Of a stretch of DNA of 18,627 nucleotides, positions 7,044 to 13,039 are shown one piece after another. Each line of letters opens with the position of its first letter. The first letter of the stretch is position 1. Under the pieces are notes generated by a model. It saw only the letters and a program-made list of their open reading frames with translations. It was not told the origin of the DNA and searched no databases. The DNA is from an uncultured Eubacteriales bacterium (GTDB lineage: Bacteria; Bacillota; Clostridia; Oscillospirales; Oscillospiraceae), in NCBI GenBank assembly GCA_900544945.1, contig UQXG01000028.1, forward strand, positions 1-18,627, read 5' to 3'. A program made the position numbers and the translations under genes.

Positions 7044-7101
7044 CTTATGTTGTTTTGTTGTTTTGACATGTGAATTTTCTGGGTTATTGGCTGTGACAAT
7101 A

Positions 7102-7130
7102 TTGACTTTAGTTGGAAATAATGTTAAGAT
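7102..7130 (+). promoter_or_regulatory. Promoter of the aldehyde dehydrogenase operon
   Basis: -35 TTGACT (7102-7107), 17-bp spacer and -10 TAAGAT (7125-7130) predict a start near 7137, about 48 bases before the first gene. Confidence 0.75.
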
Positions 7131-7132
7131 TG

Positions 7133-7164
7133 CAACATAAAACAACATAGTAGCAACTATGTTG
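7133..7164. promoter_or_regulatory. Operator cluster at the start of transcription
   Basis: CAACATAA (7133-7140), CAACATAG (7143-7150) and the inverted CTATGTTG (7157-7164) lie on the first transcribed bases. The last two form a perfect 8-bp dyad around TAGCAA. CAAC recurs at 7133, 7143 and 7154, about one helical turn apart. A repressor bound here would block initiation. The same octamer occurs at 7045-7052 and, at the second unit, at 11752-11759. Confidence 0.6.
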
Positions 7165-7184
7165 AAGAAAGGGAGCATAAAAAT

Positions 7185-8543
7185 ATGAGTTACATTGAAA
7201 CGATTGTTGAAAATGCAAGAAAAGCCCAGGCGGAATTTGAGCTGTATGACCAGAAGCAGGTGGATGCCGTGGTCAAAGCCGTGGGCAAGGTCATCTATGA
7301 CAATGCGGAAATGATTGCGAAGGAAGCTGTTGAGGAAAGCGGCTACGGTCGCGTGGACAGCAAGATTATCAAGCTGCAGCGCTGCACCCTGGGCGCCTGG
7401 CATTTCCTTCACGATAAGCCCTCTGTGGGTATGATCGCCTATGACACCGTGGAAAATCTGGCTACCTTTGCCAAGCCTCTGGGCGTAGTGGCGGCGCTGG
7501 TGCCCACCACCAACCCTGTGTCAACGGTGGCCAGCAACGGCATGAACATCCTCAAATGCCGCAATGCCATGATCGTTTCTCCCCACCCCCGTGCCAAGCG
7601 GGTGACCAAACACGGCGTGGATCTGATCAATGAGGCCCTCAGAAAGCTGGGCGCACCCGAAAACCTGATTCAGGTGGTGGAGGAGCCTACCCTTGCCTAT
7701 ACCCAGGAGCTCATGCAGCTGTCTGACGTAGTCGTAGCCACCGGCGGCGCCGCCATGGTCAAGTCTGCCTATTCCAGCGGCCGCCCCTCCTTCGGCGTTG
7801 GCCCCGGCAATGTGCAGGTGGTTGTGGATCCTGAATATCAGGACTTTGACAGAATCGTGGGCAACATCACCAACGCCCGGTCTTACGACAACGGTATGCC
7901 CTGCACCGGTGAGCAGGCCATTCATGTGCGGAAAGATCAGATGGAGGCGCTGCTGGAGGCCTTTGCCAAGGCCGGTGCCTATGTGCTGCCGGACGACAAG
8001 GCTCCTGAGCTGGCAAAGATCCTCTTCAAGGAAAACGGCATGACCGATCCTGCCCATGTGGGTATGCGTCCGTGCAAGCTGGCTGAGCTCATGGGTCTGA
8101 CCATTCCCGAGAATACCTCCATTCTCCTGTTCCGGAGCCTGGGCATGACCCGGGAGAACCTGCTTCGTCGGGAGAAGCTGTGCCCTGTGGTTCAGGTATT
8201 CCCCTTTGATACCTTTGAAGAGGGCATTGCCAATGCCAAGTGCAACCTGGAATGGGAGGGCAAGGGTCACTCTGCCGTCGTCTACACCGATGACACCAAG
8301 AAGGCTGAGTATGCCGGCCTGCATCTGCCGGTTTCCCGTGTCGTAGTGAATCAGCCTGGCGGAGCGGCCTCCGGCGGCAATTTCATCAACGGCCTGCATC
8401 CGACCATGTCCCTGGGCTGCGGCAGCTGGGGCAACAACTCCATCAGCGATAACCTGACCTATCAGCATCTGATGAACACCACCAAGCTGGCCTATTATCA
8501 TCCTTCCTCTCTACCCTCCGACGAGGAAGTCTGGGCCGAGTAA
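7185..8543 (+). CDS. CoA-acylating aldehyde dehydrogenase
   Basis: A 452-aa soluble enzyme of the acylating ALDH branch (EutE/PduP/MhpF-like, AdhE N-domain, SauS), which oxidises an aldehyde with NAD(P)+ and CoA to an acyl-CoA. Visible marks are LVPTTNPVST and the CRNAMIVSPHPRAK segment in the nucleotide-binding domain, VVVATGGAAMVKSAYSSGRP, GVGPGNVQVVVD, and the catalytic cysteine Cys240 in DNGMPCTGEQ. It lacks an extra N-terminal encapsulation peptide, and no microcompartment shell genes are present. The start follows GGGAG (7170-7174) by ten bases. It is the first gene of an operon co-marked with the pentose salvage operon, so acetaldehyde or methylthioacetaldehyde from the aldolase is the suggested substrate. 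The exact aldehyde cannot be read from sequence. Confidence 0.88.
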   Translation: MSYIETIVENARKAQAEFELYDQKQVDAVVKAVGKVIYDNAEMIAKEAVEESGYGRVDSKIIKLQRCTLGAWHFLHDKPSVGMIAYDTVENLATFAKPLGVVAALVPTTNPVSTVASNGMNILKCRNAMIVSPHPRAKRVTKHGVDLINEALRKLGAPENLIQVVEEPTLAYTQELMQLSDVVVATGGAAMVKSAYSSGRPSFGVGPGNVQVVVDPEYQDFDRIVGNITNARSYDNGMPCTGEQAIHVRKDQMEALLEAFAKAGAYVLPDDKAPELAKILFKENGMTDPAHVGMRPCKLAELMGLTIPENTSILLFRSLGMTRENLLRREKLCPVVQVFPFDTFEEGIANAKCNLEWEGKGHSAVVYTDDTKKAEYAGLHLPVSRVVVNQPGGAASGGNFINGLHPTMSLGCGSWGNNSISDNLTYQHLMNTTKLAYYHPSSLPSDEEVWAE

Positions 8544-8549
8544 TTCGAA

Positions 8550-8587
8550 TGCCCGGGAAACGCTTTTCCGAAAGCGTTTCCCGGGCA
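8550..8587 (+). other. Perfect 17-bp intercistronic hairpin
   Basis: TGCCCGGGAAACGCTTT (8550-8566) pairs perfectly with its complement at 8571-8587 around a TCCG loop, six bases after the aldehyde dehydrogenase stop. No U-run follows, so it is not a standard terminator. It probably protects the upstream message from 3' decay or causes pausing. Confidence 0.8.
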
Positions 8588-8592
8588 GAAGA

Positions 8593-8688
8593 GCCTGGCG
8601 TCCGGTGAGATTTGTTCGGATCAACCGCAAAACAGCCGGTGCCGCCAGGCGATGCTTTTCGGAGAAAAAGTCGTTTTTCATCCGAAAA
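8593..8688 (+). other. Structured leader of the thiolase-like gene
   Basis: GCCTGGCG (8593-8600) can pair with CGCCAGGC (8643-8650). Directly after it, a second hairpin joins TTTTCGGAGAAAAA (8656-8669) to TTTTTC (8674-8679) plus TCCGAAAA (8681-8688), with one bulged A. With the 8550-8587 hairpin this makes three adjacent stems filling the 174-base gap between two genes of one operon. No known riboswitch class is recognised. Confidence 0.55.
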
Positions 8689-8717
8689 CAGTCTAAGAAG
8701 AAAGGAACACCTTCGTT

Positions 8718-9905
8718 ATGTCTCTGGAATATCTGAAGAATCAGGTTGCCATTGTGGGCGTGGGCTATACGCCCCAGGGCAAGGTTCCCGGCCGTACCGC
8801 CGCCAGCTTCCACATTGAGGCAATCCGCAACGCCATTCAGGATGCGGGGATTTCCAAAAATGACATCGGCGCTTTGATGCTGTACCGCCATTTTGACGCC
8901 ATCGGCGGGGACTATGAAACCACCGCCTTTACCGTGGGAGAACAGTTGGGCGTCAGCCCCGCCCTCATCAGCCAGGAGCATCAGTGCACCCGGAGCTGGC
9001 TGTACTACTCCGTAGGTCTGCTGATGAGCCGTCTTGTAAAGTATGTGGTCATTTCCTACGCCGACAACGCTCGCAGCGCGCACCGGAGCTTCGTCAAGGA
9101 GTTGTCCGGCGGCAAGGCTACAGACGAGCTGGCATCCTACGGCGATCTGAGCACCATGGCAAAGTATGCCATGCTGGCCCGCCGAGCCATGGAGAGCTAC
9201 GGTACCGGCCCTGAGGTCTGGAAGGAAATCTCCATCGCCCAGCGCCGCTGGGCTCAGCTGAATCCCATAGCCAGCATGTACGGCAAGCCGCTGGATGCGG
9301 CAGGCTATTTCGCCGCCCCGGCGGTCATCGAGCCTTTCCGGCTTCTGGATGCTACCCCCGCTTCCGACGGAGGCCGTGCCATCGTTCTGACCCTGTCGGA
9401 AAATGCCCAGGGACGGAACCATCCTCCGGTTTATCTCCGGGGCATCGGCAGTGCCAACCGCCCCATTTCCGCCTACCGCATGAATGTGGAGGACGAAAAC
9501 ACCGCCGCCGCGGAGAGCAGCCGCATGGCCTTCCGGATGGCGGGAATCACCCACAAGGACGTGGACGCCTGCGAGCTGTACGACTGCTTTACCTATACCG
9601 TGGAGGCAACCCTCCGGGATTATGGCTTCTTCCGCCGGGAGGAGGTTCGGGACTTCCTGACAGCGGAACGGCTGGGCCCCGGCGGCGTGTTCCCGGTGAA
9701 CACCTCCGGCGGAATGCTCTCCGAGGGCTATTTTATGGGTCTGACACCGGTGGCAGAGGCGGTTATGCAGCTGCGGGGGGAATGCGGCCAGCGGCAACTG
9801 GGCACGGTACCCGGCACCAAGACCCCGGAGATCATCGTGTGCAGTGACAACGGCGGCGTATTCCACAGCCACGCCACGCTGGTACTGGGAAGGGAGGCCA
9901 AGTAA
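8718..9905 (+). CDS. Thiolase-superfamily (lipid-transfer/Ltp-type) acyl-CoA enzyme
   Basis: A 395-aa member of the non-decarboxylating thiolase superfamily, in the branch often labelled lipid-transfer protein or acetyl-CoA acetyltransferase. The candidate nucleophile Cys90 sits in EHQCTRSW. The position of the thiolase catalytic histidine in the HEAF/HDAF motif is Tyr288 (ELYDCFT), and the GHP histidine is Tyr338 (NTSGGMLSEGYFMG). Similar double tyrosine substitution is known in the Ltp2-type aldolase that works with a DUF35 partner in steroid side-chain degradation, so a retro-aldol or aldol reaction is possible instead of thiolysis. The DUF35 partner gene follows with no gap. AAAGGA (8701-8706) is eleven bases before the ATG. 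The substrate is unknown; the context suggests a short acyl-CoA made by the dehydrogenase upstream. Confidence 0.82.
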   Translation: MSLEYLKNQVAIVGVGYTPQGKVPGRTAASFHIEAIRNAIQDAGISKNDIGALMLYRHFDAIGGDYETTAFTVGEQLGVSPALISQEHQCTRSWLYYSVGLLMSRLVKYVVISYADNARSAHRSFVKELSGGKATDELASYGDLSTMAKYAMLARRAMESYGTGPEVWKEISIAQRRWAQLNPIASMYGKPLDAAGYFAAPAVIEPFRLLDATPASDGGRAIVLTLSENAQGRNHPPVYLRGIGSANRPISAYRMNVEDENTAAAESSRMAFRMAGITHKDVDACELYDCFTYTVEATLRDYGFFRREEVRDFLTAERLGPGGVFPVNTSGGMLSEGYFMGLTPVAEAVMQLRGECGQRQLGTVPGTKTPEIIVCSDNGGVFHSHATLVLGREAK

Positions 9906-10331
9906 ATGGAAAAAATCGAAATGCAGACCTTTTTCCCGCCCAGAATTTCCGCCGACACCAAGGCTTTCTGGGAGGGCTGCAAGGCTCATAAGCTCCTGCT
10001 TCAGCGCTGCCGTCACTGCGGCAAGGTCATTTGGCCGGCTCAGTATCTGTGCCCGGACTGCCTGAGCGAGGATCTGGAGCTGACGGAAATGAGCGGCAGA
10101 GGTACCGTCTATTCCTGGGAGGTGTTCCGTCGGGCCTTCCACCCTGCCATGGAAGAGAAGCTGCCCTATGTGGTGGCGGCCGTGGATCTGGAGGAAGGCG
10201 CCCGGATGATCACTAACCTGGTTGACTGCGAACTTGGGCAGCTGCGCTGCGGTCTGCCCGTGGAGCTGCGGTGGTGCGACGGCGCCGAGTACACCCGCCC
10301 CGTATTTGTCATTCGGAGGGACGAGAAATGA
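9906..10331 (+). CDS. DUF35 zinc-ribbon/OB-fold partner of the thiolase-like protein
   Basis: A 141-aa protein with an N-terminal helix, a rubredoxin-like zinc ribbon and a C-terminal OB fold. The four zinc ligands are Cys35, Cys38, Cys49 and Cys52 (CX2C-X10-CX2C in CRHCGKVIWPAQYLCPDC). FWEGCKAHKLLLQRC before the ribbon is typical of the family. Such proteins form stable complexes with thiolase-like enzymes and are thought to help bind or shuttle acyl-CoA. The ATG is directly after the thiolase-like stop, with GGGAGG (9892-9897) eight bases upstream, so a 1:1 complex is likely. Its TGA overlaps the next gene's ATG (ATGA). Confidence 0.88.
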   Translation: MEKIEMQTFFPPRISADTKAFWEGCKAHKLLLQRCRHCGKVIWPAQYLCPDCLSEDLELTEMSGRGTVYSWEVFRRAFHPAMEEKLPYVVAAVDLEEGARMITNLVDCELGQLRCGLPVELRWCDGAEYTRPVFVIRRDEK

Positions 10332-11647
10332 AGATTGTCATTCTGGGCGGCAACGCCGCCGGCATGAGCGCCGCCTCCCGCATGAAGCGGAAGGCACCGG
10401 ATACCCAGGTCATCGTTCTGGAAAAAACCGAAACCGTGTCCTATGGCGCCTGCGGTATGCCCTACTACATTGCGGATCTGAACCCGGATCTGAACCGCAT
10501 GAAAATCCGGCCTGTGGAAAAGTTCCGGGAGCAGGGCATTGACGTGCGTCTGAACCATGAGGTGGAACGGGTGGACCGGGAGAAGAAAACCGTCTACGGC
10601 AGCTGCAAGGGGGAGCCTTTTGCGATTTCCTATGACAAGCTGCTGGTGGCGACCGGGTCTTCTCCCATTGTGCCGCCGCTGCCGGGCATCGACCTTGCGG
10701 GTATTTTCCCGCTCAAGACCCTGGAGCAGGCTGCGGCGCTGAAGAGCGCGTTGGGCCCGGAGAAGGACGTGGTCATTGTGGGCGGCGGCTACATCGGCTT
10801 GGAACTGGCAGAGGCCTGTCTGCTGCGGAAAGTCCGCTCTCTGACCCTCGTAGAGGCGGCTGACCATGTGCTGACCACTTTTGACGATGAATTCGGTGAG
10901 GCCGCTGTGGCGGAGCTTCAGAAGCACGGCGTCAGGGTCTGCCTGTCCCAGCGGGTCAAGGGCTTCTCCGGGGAAGACGGTCACGTTACCGCAGTCCTGA
11001 CAGAGGGCGGCGAGGTGAAGGCTGACGTGGTCATTTTGTCCATCGGCATTCGCCCCAATACCAGATTCCTGGAGGGCGTGGATAAGCTGCCCAACGGCGC
11101 CCTCATCACAGGCACCGATATGCGAACCAGCGACCCGGATATTTATGCCGCCGGTGACTGCGCCACGGTTATGCACCGGGTACTGAAAAAGCCTGTATAC
11201 CTGGCTTTGGGAACCAATGCCAATAAGCAAGGGAGACTGGCGGGAGACAGTATGCTGGGTAAGCCCGTGTGCTTCGACCGACCCTTGGGAACCTCCATGC
11301 TGCGGCTTATGGGTCTGGAATTTGCCTGCACCGGTCTGAACGAGAAAACCGCCAAGGCGCAGGGGATTGCCTATAAGGCCAACACCGTCACCGCGCGATC
11401 CCACGCCGGCTATTACCCGGATCCGGCGATCATCACCGTGAAGCTGATTTACGATCCGGATACCAAGGTGATTCTGGGCGCTCAGTTGATGGGTGCCAAG
11501 GAAACCGCTCTGCGGATCGATGTCTTTGCCTGCGCCATTGACCGGGGAATGACCACGGCGGAACTGGGTTTTTTGGATCTGGGCTACGCCCCGCCCTTCG
11601 CTTCCGTGTGGGATGCCATTCTCATCGCTGCCAACGCTTCCAAATAA
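10328..11647 (+). CDS. CoA-disulfide-reductase-like FAD/NAD(P)H oxidoreductase
   Basis: A 439-aa flavoprotein of the pyridine nucleotide-disulfide family, in the single-cysteine branch containing CoA-disulfide reductase, NADH oxidase and persulfide reductase. Visible parts are the FAD-binding VILGGNAAGMSAA (residues 4-16), the redox cysteine Cys42 in SYGACGMPYY, the NAD(P)H-binding VIVGGGYIGLELAEA, the second FAD motif DIYAAGDCA and a C-terminal dimerisation domain with AGYYPDP. There is no rhodanese extension. GGAGGG (10315-10320) lies seven bases before this ATG, which overlaps the DUF35 stop; the frame is open further upstream but would overlap DUF35. Its likely job is reducing a CoA disulfide, CoA mixed disulfide or persulfide arising from the operon's acyl-CoA chemistry; an electron acceptor role for oxygen is less likely in an anaerobe. 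Confidence 0.85.
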   Translation: MKIVILGGNAAGMSAASRMKRKAPDTQVIVLEKTETVSYGACGMPYYIADLNPDLNRMKIRPVEKFREQGIDVRLNHEVERVDREKKTVYGSCKGEPFAISYDKLLVATGSSPIVPPLPGIDLAGIFPLKTLEQAAALKSALGPEKDVVIVGGGYIGLELAEACLLRKVRSLTLVEAADHVLTTFDDEFGEAAVAELQKHGVRVCLSQRVKGFSGEDGHVTAVLTEGGEVKADVVILSIGIRPNTRFLEGVDKLPNGALITGTDMRTSDPDIYAAGDCATVMHRVLKKPVYLALGTNANKQGRLAGDSMLGKPVCFDRPLGTSMLRLMGLEFACTGLNEKTAKAQGIAYKANTVTARSHAGYYPDPAIITVKLIYDPDTKVILGAQLMGAKETALRIDVFACAIDRGMTTAELGFLDLGYAPPFASVWDAILIAANASK

Positions 11648-11711
11648 TTCCACATTATGCAATTGGCAACTCGCACAAAATTCAAGAATGGAACCTGTGC
11701 ATTTTGTGGAA
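11648..11711. repeat. Imperfect long dyad downstream of unit 1
   Basis: TTCCACATTATGCA (11648-11661) and TGCATTTTGTGGAA (11698-11711) are inverted repeats matching at 12 of 14 positions. Inside and just beyond are competing dyads: GCACA (11673-11677) with TGTGC (11696-11700), CACAAAAT (11674-11681) with ATTTTGTG (11701-11708), and TTCAAGA (11681-11687) with TCTTGAA (11725-11731). No U-run makes it a standard terminator. It may be a transcript 3' structure or part of the regulatory region for 11816; it contains the 11665-11684 box shared with 7024-7043. Confidence 0.45.
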
Positions 11712-11736
11712 TGTGCTTTTGAAATCTTGAAAATTG

Positions 11737-11765
11737 TTGACTTTTGAGAATTTATGTTGTATTTT
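11737..11765 (+). promoter_or_regulatory. Promoter of the pentose import/salvage operon
   Basis: -35 TTGACT (11737-11742), 17-bp spacer and -10 TATTTT (11760-11765) predict a start near 11772. The -35 is identical to that of the 7102 promoter. A downstream alternative -10 (TTTAAT 11763-11768) has a poorer spacing. Confidence 0.65.
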
Positions 11766-11780
11766 AATCATGCAACACAA
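11752..11780. promoter_or_regulatory. Shared operator half-sites flanking the -10
   Basis: TTATGTTG (11752-11759) is identical to 7045-7052 and complementary to CAACATAA at 7133-7140. CAACACAA (11773-11780) is a 7-of-8 inverted partner. They bracket the -10 and transcription start, consistent with repression by the factor that also acts at 7133-7164. Confidence 0.5.
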
Positions 11781-11815
11781 GCAAACCCAAAAACAAGACA
11801 ATGGAGGAAACCCAA

Positions 11816-12961
11816 ATGAAAAAAATCATGGCATTGGTTCTGGTTTTGGCTATGGCTCTGGCAATGATGGCCGGCTGCTCGTCCAACCAGAAGCCCGCAG
11901 CAACCGCCCCCGCCGCCGCCGGCAACACCGAGGCTGCCAACGCCCCCGCGGCAGATGGGCTGCCCCTGGCCGGCAAGAAGTTCGCCTACATCCTGAACGT
12001 TGTGTCCAGTGACATTTTCCAGATGGCTGCCAACGCTGCCAAGGAGACTGCTGAGGCTCTGGGTGCTACCGTGGACGTGTACCTCACCGACACCGACAAC
12101 ACCAAGTTCCAGGACACCGTGTCTGCCTGCTCCAACCAGGGCTACGACGGCATGTTCCTGAGCCACGGCAACCAGGAGTCCGCGCTGAAGCTGGTCAAAG
12201 ACCTGCGCAGCAAGGGCATTGAGGTTGTTTGCTTCGACACCCAGTTTGTGGACGACTCCGGTGCCAACGTCAACGGCTCCCTGGAGGGCGTGACCCAGAT
12301 GTTCCAGAACGACCAGGACATGGCAAAAATGCTGCTGGACTACCTGCTGGGTCTGTACCCCGAGAAGGTTGCCGCCGGCGAGCCCATCAAGCTCCTGAAG
12401 ATCTGGCGCGGCCCCGGCATTGCTCCCTTTGACCGCCGTCAGGAAGGCTACAAGGAGTACGAGGACAAGGGCCTCATCGAGACGGTGGAAGTCATTGCTC
12501 CCTCCGATCCCAAGAACGGCGAGTCCAGTATGTCCGACGTAATGTCCGCCACCCTGCCCAAGTATGCTGTCGGTTCCATCGATGGCCTGTGGTGCTGCTA
12601 TGATGCCTACGCCAGAGGCGCCTACGTTGCTATGAAGGAAGCCGGTCGTACGGATATCCCCATGGTTTCCGTTGATATTTCCAACCAGGACATCAACTTC
12701 ATGATCGACGGCTCCAATGTCTGGCAGGCCTGCGCCACCGTGGATTTCACCACCATCGGTCAGCAGGGCATCCGGATCCTGGCTATGAAGCTCATGGGTG
12801 ATGAGACCGAGGCGGTCTACAACCTGACGCCTTCTCTGGTGAGCTATGATCAGCTCAACGCCGATTCCAACGTCACCAACCTGGGTGAAGTGGTGGAGAA
12901 CTACGGCATCAACAACGACCACATTCCCGACTGGATGGCACCCTACATTGCAGAGAAGTAA
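11816..12961 (+). CDS. Ribose-type ABC substrate-binding lipoprotein (pentose salvage operon)
   Basis: A 381-aa lipid-anchored sugar receptor. The signal peptide ends in lipobox MAGC with Cys21, followed by an Ala/Pro/Asn linker. The mature domain starts near KKFAYILNVVSSDIFQMAANAA and has the two-lobe periplasmic-binding fold of the RbsB/XylF superfamily (VVCFDTQFVDD hinge region, GLWCCYDAYARGAYVAMKEA, MVSVDISNQDINFM). It is clearly different from the MglB-like protein at 1829: no DINGDG calcium loop. The ATG at 11816 was preferred to an in-frame ATG at 11801 because GGAGG (11803-11807) sits eight bases upstream of it. Lying ahead of kinase, aldolase and isomerase genes, its ligand is probably a free pentose such as 5-methylthioribose or 5-deoxyribose. 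Confidence 0.88.
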   Translation: MKKIMALVLVLAMALAMMAGCSSNQKPAATAPAAAGNTEAANAPAADGLPLAGKKFAYILNVVSSDIFQMAANAAKETAEALGATVDVYLTDTDNTKFQDTVSACSNQGYDGMFLSHGNQESALKLVKDLRSKGIEVVCFDTQFVDDSGANVNGSLEGVTQMFQNDQDMAKMLLDYLLGLYPEKVAAGEPIKLLKIWRGPGIAPFDRRQEGYKEYEDKGLIETVEVIAPSDPKNGESSMSDVMSATLPKYAVGSIDGLWCCYDAYARGAYVAMKEAGRTDIPMVSVDISNQDINFMIDGSNVWQACATVDFTTIGQQGIRILAMKLMGDETEAVYNLTPSLVSYDQLNADSNVTNLGEVVENYGINNDHIPDWMAPYIAEK

Positions 12962-12972
12962 GTAATCGATTT

Positions 12973-13017
12973 GCGGATGCTGGGAATTTGATGAAGTCCC
13001 CGGCATCCGCTATTTTT
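12973..13017 (+). terminator. Attenuator between binding-protein and ATPase genes
   Basis: GCGGATGCTGGG (12973-12984) pairs with CCCGGCATCCGC (12999-13010, one G-U pair), followed by TATTTTT. The downstream genes have no other visible promoter, so read-through must occur and the site probably sets binding-protein excess. Confidence 0.75.
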
Positions 13018-13039
13018 CCGAAAGGAGTTTCACCGAGAA

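Noticed and set aside
6782..7099. Minus-strand frame in the gap between the TraX-family and aldehyde dehydrogenase genes
   Set aside because: No ribosome binding site or recognisable domain; it crosses the plus-strand terminator and the regulatory boxes of the next operon.
7185..8543. Bacterial microcompartment (Eut/Pdu-type) locus
   Set aside because: The aldehyde dehydrogenase belongs to a family often found in microcompartments, but there is no encapsulation peptide, shell protein or associated cobalamin enzyme in the window.
8550..8587. Intrinsic terminator after the aldehyde dehydrogenase gene
   Set aside because: The stem is perfect, but no U-run follows and no promoter is seen for the next gene, so it is described as an intercistronic hairpin instead.
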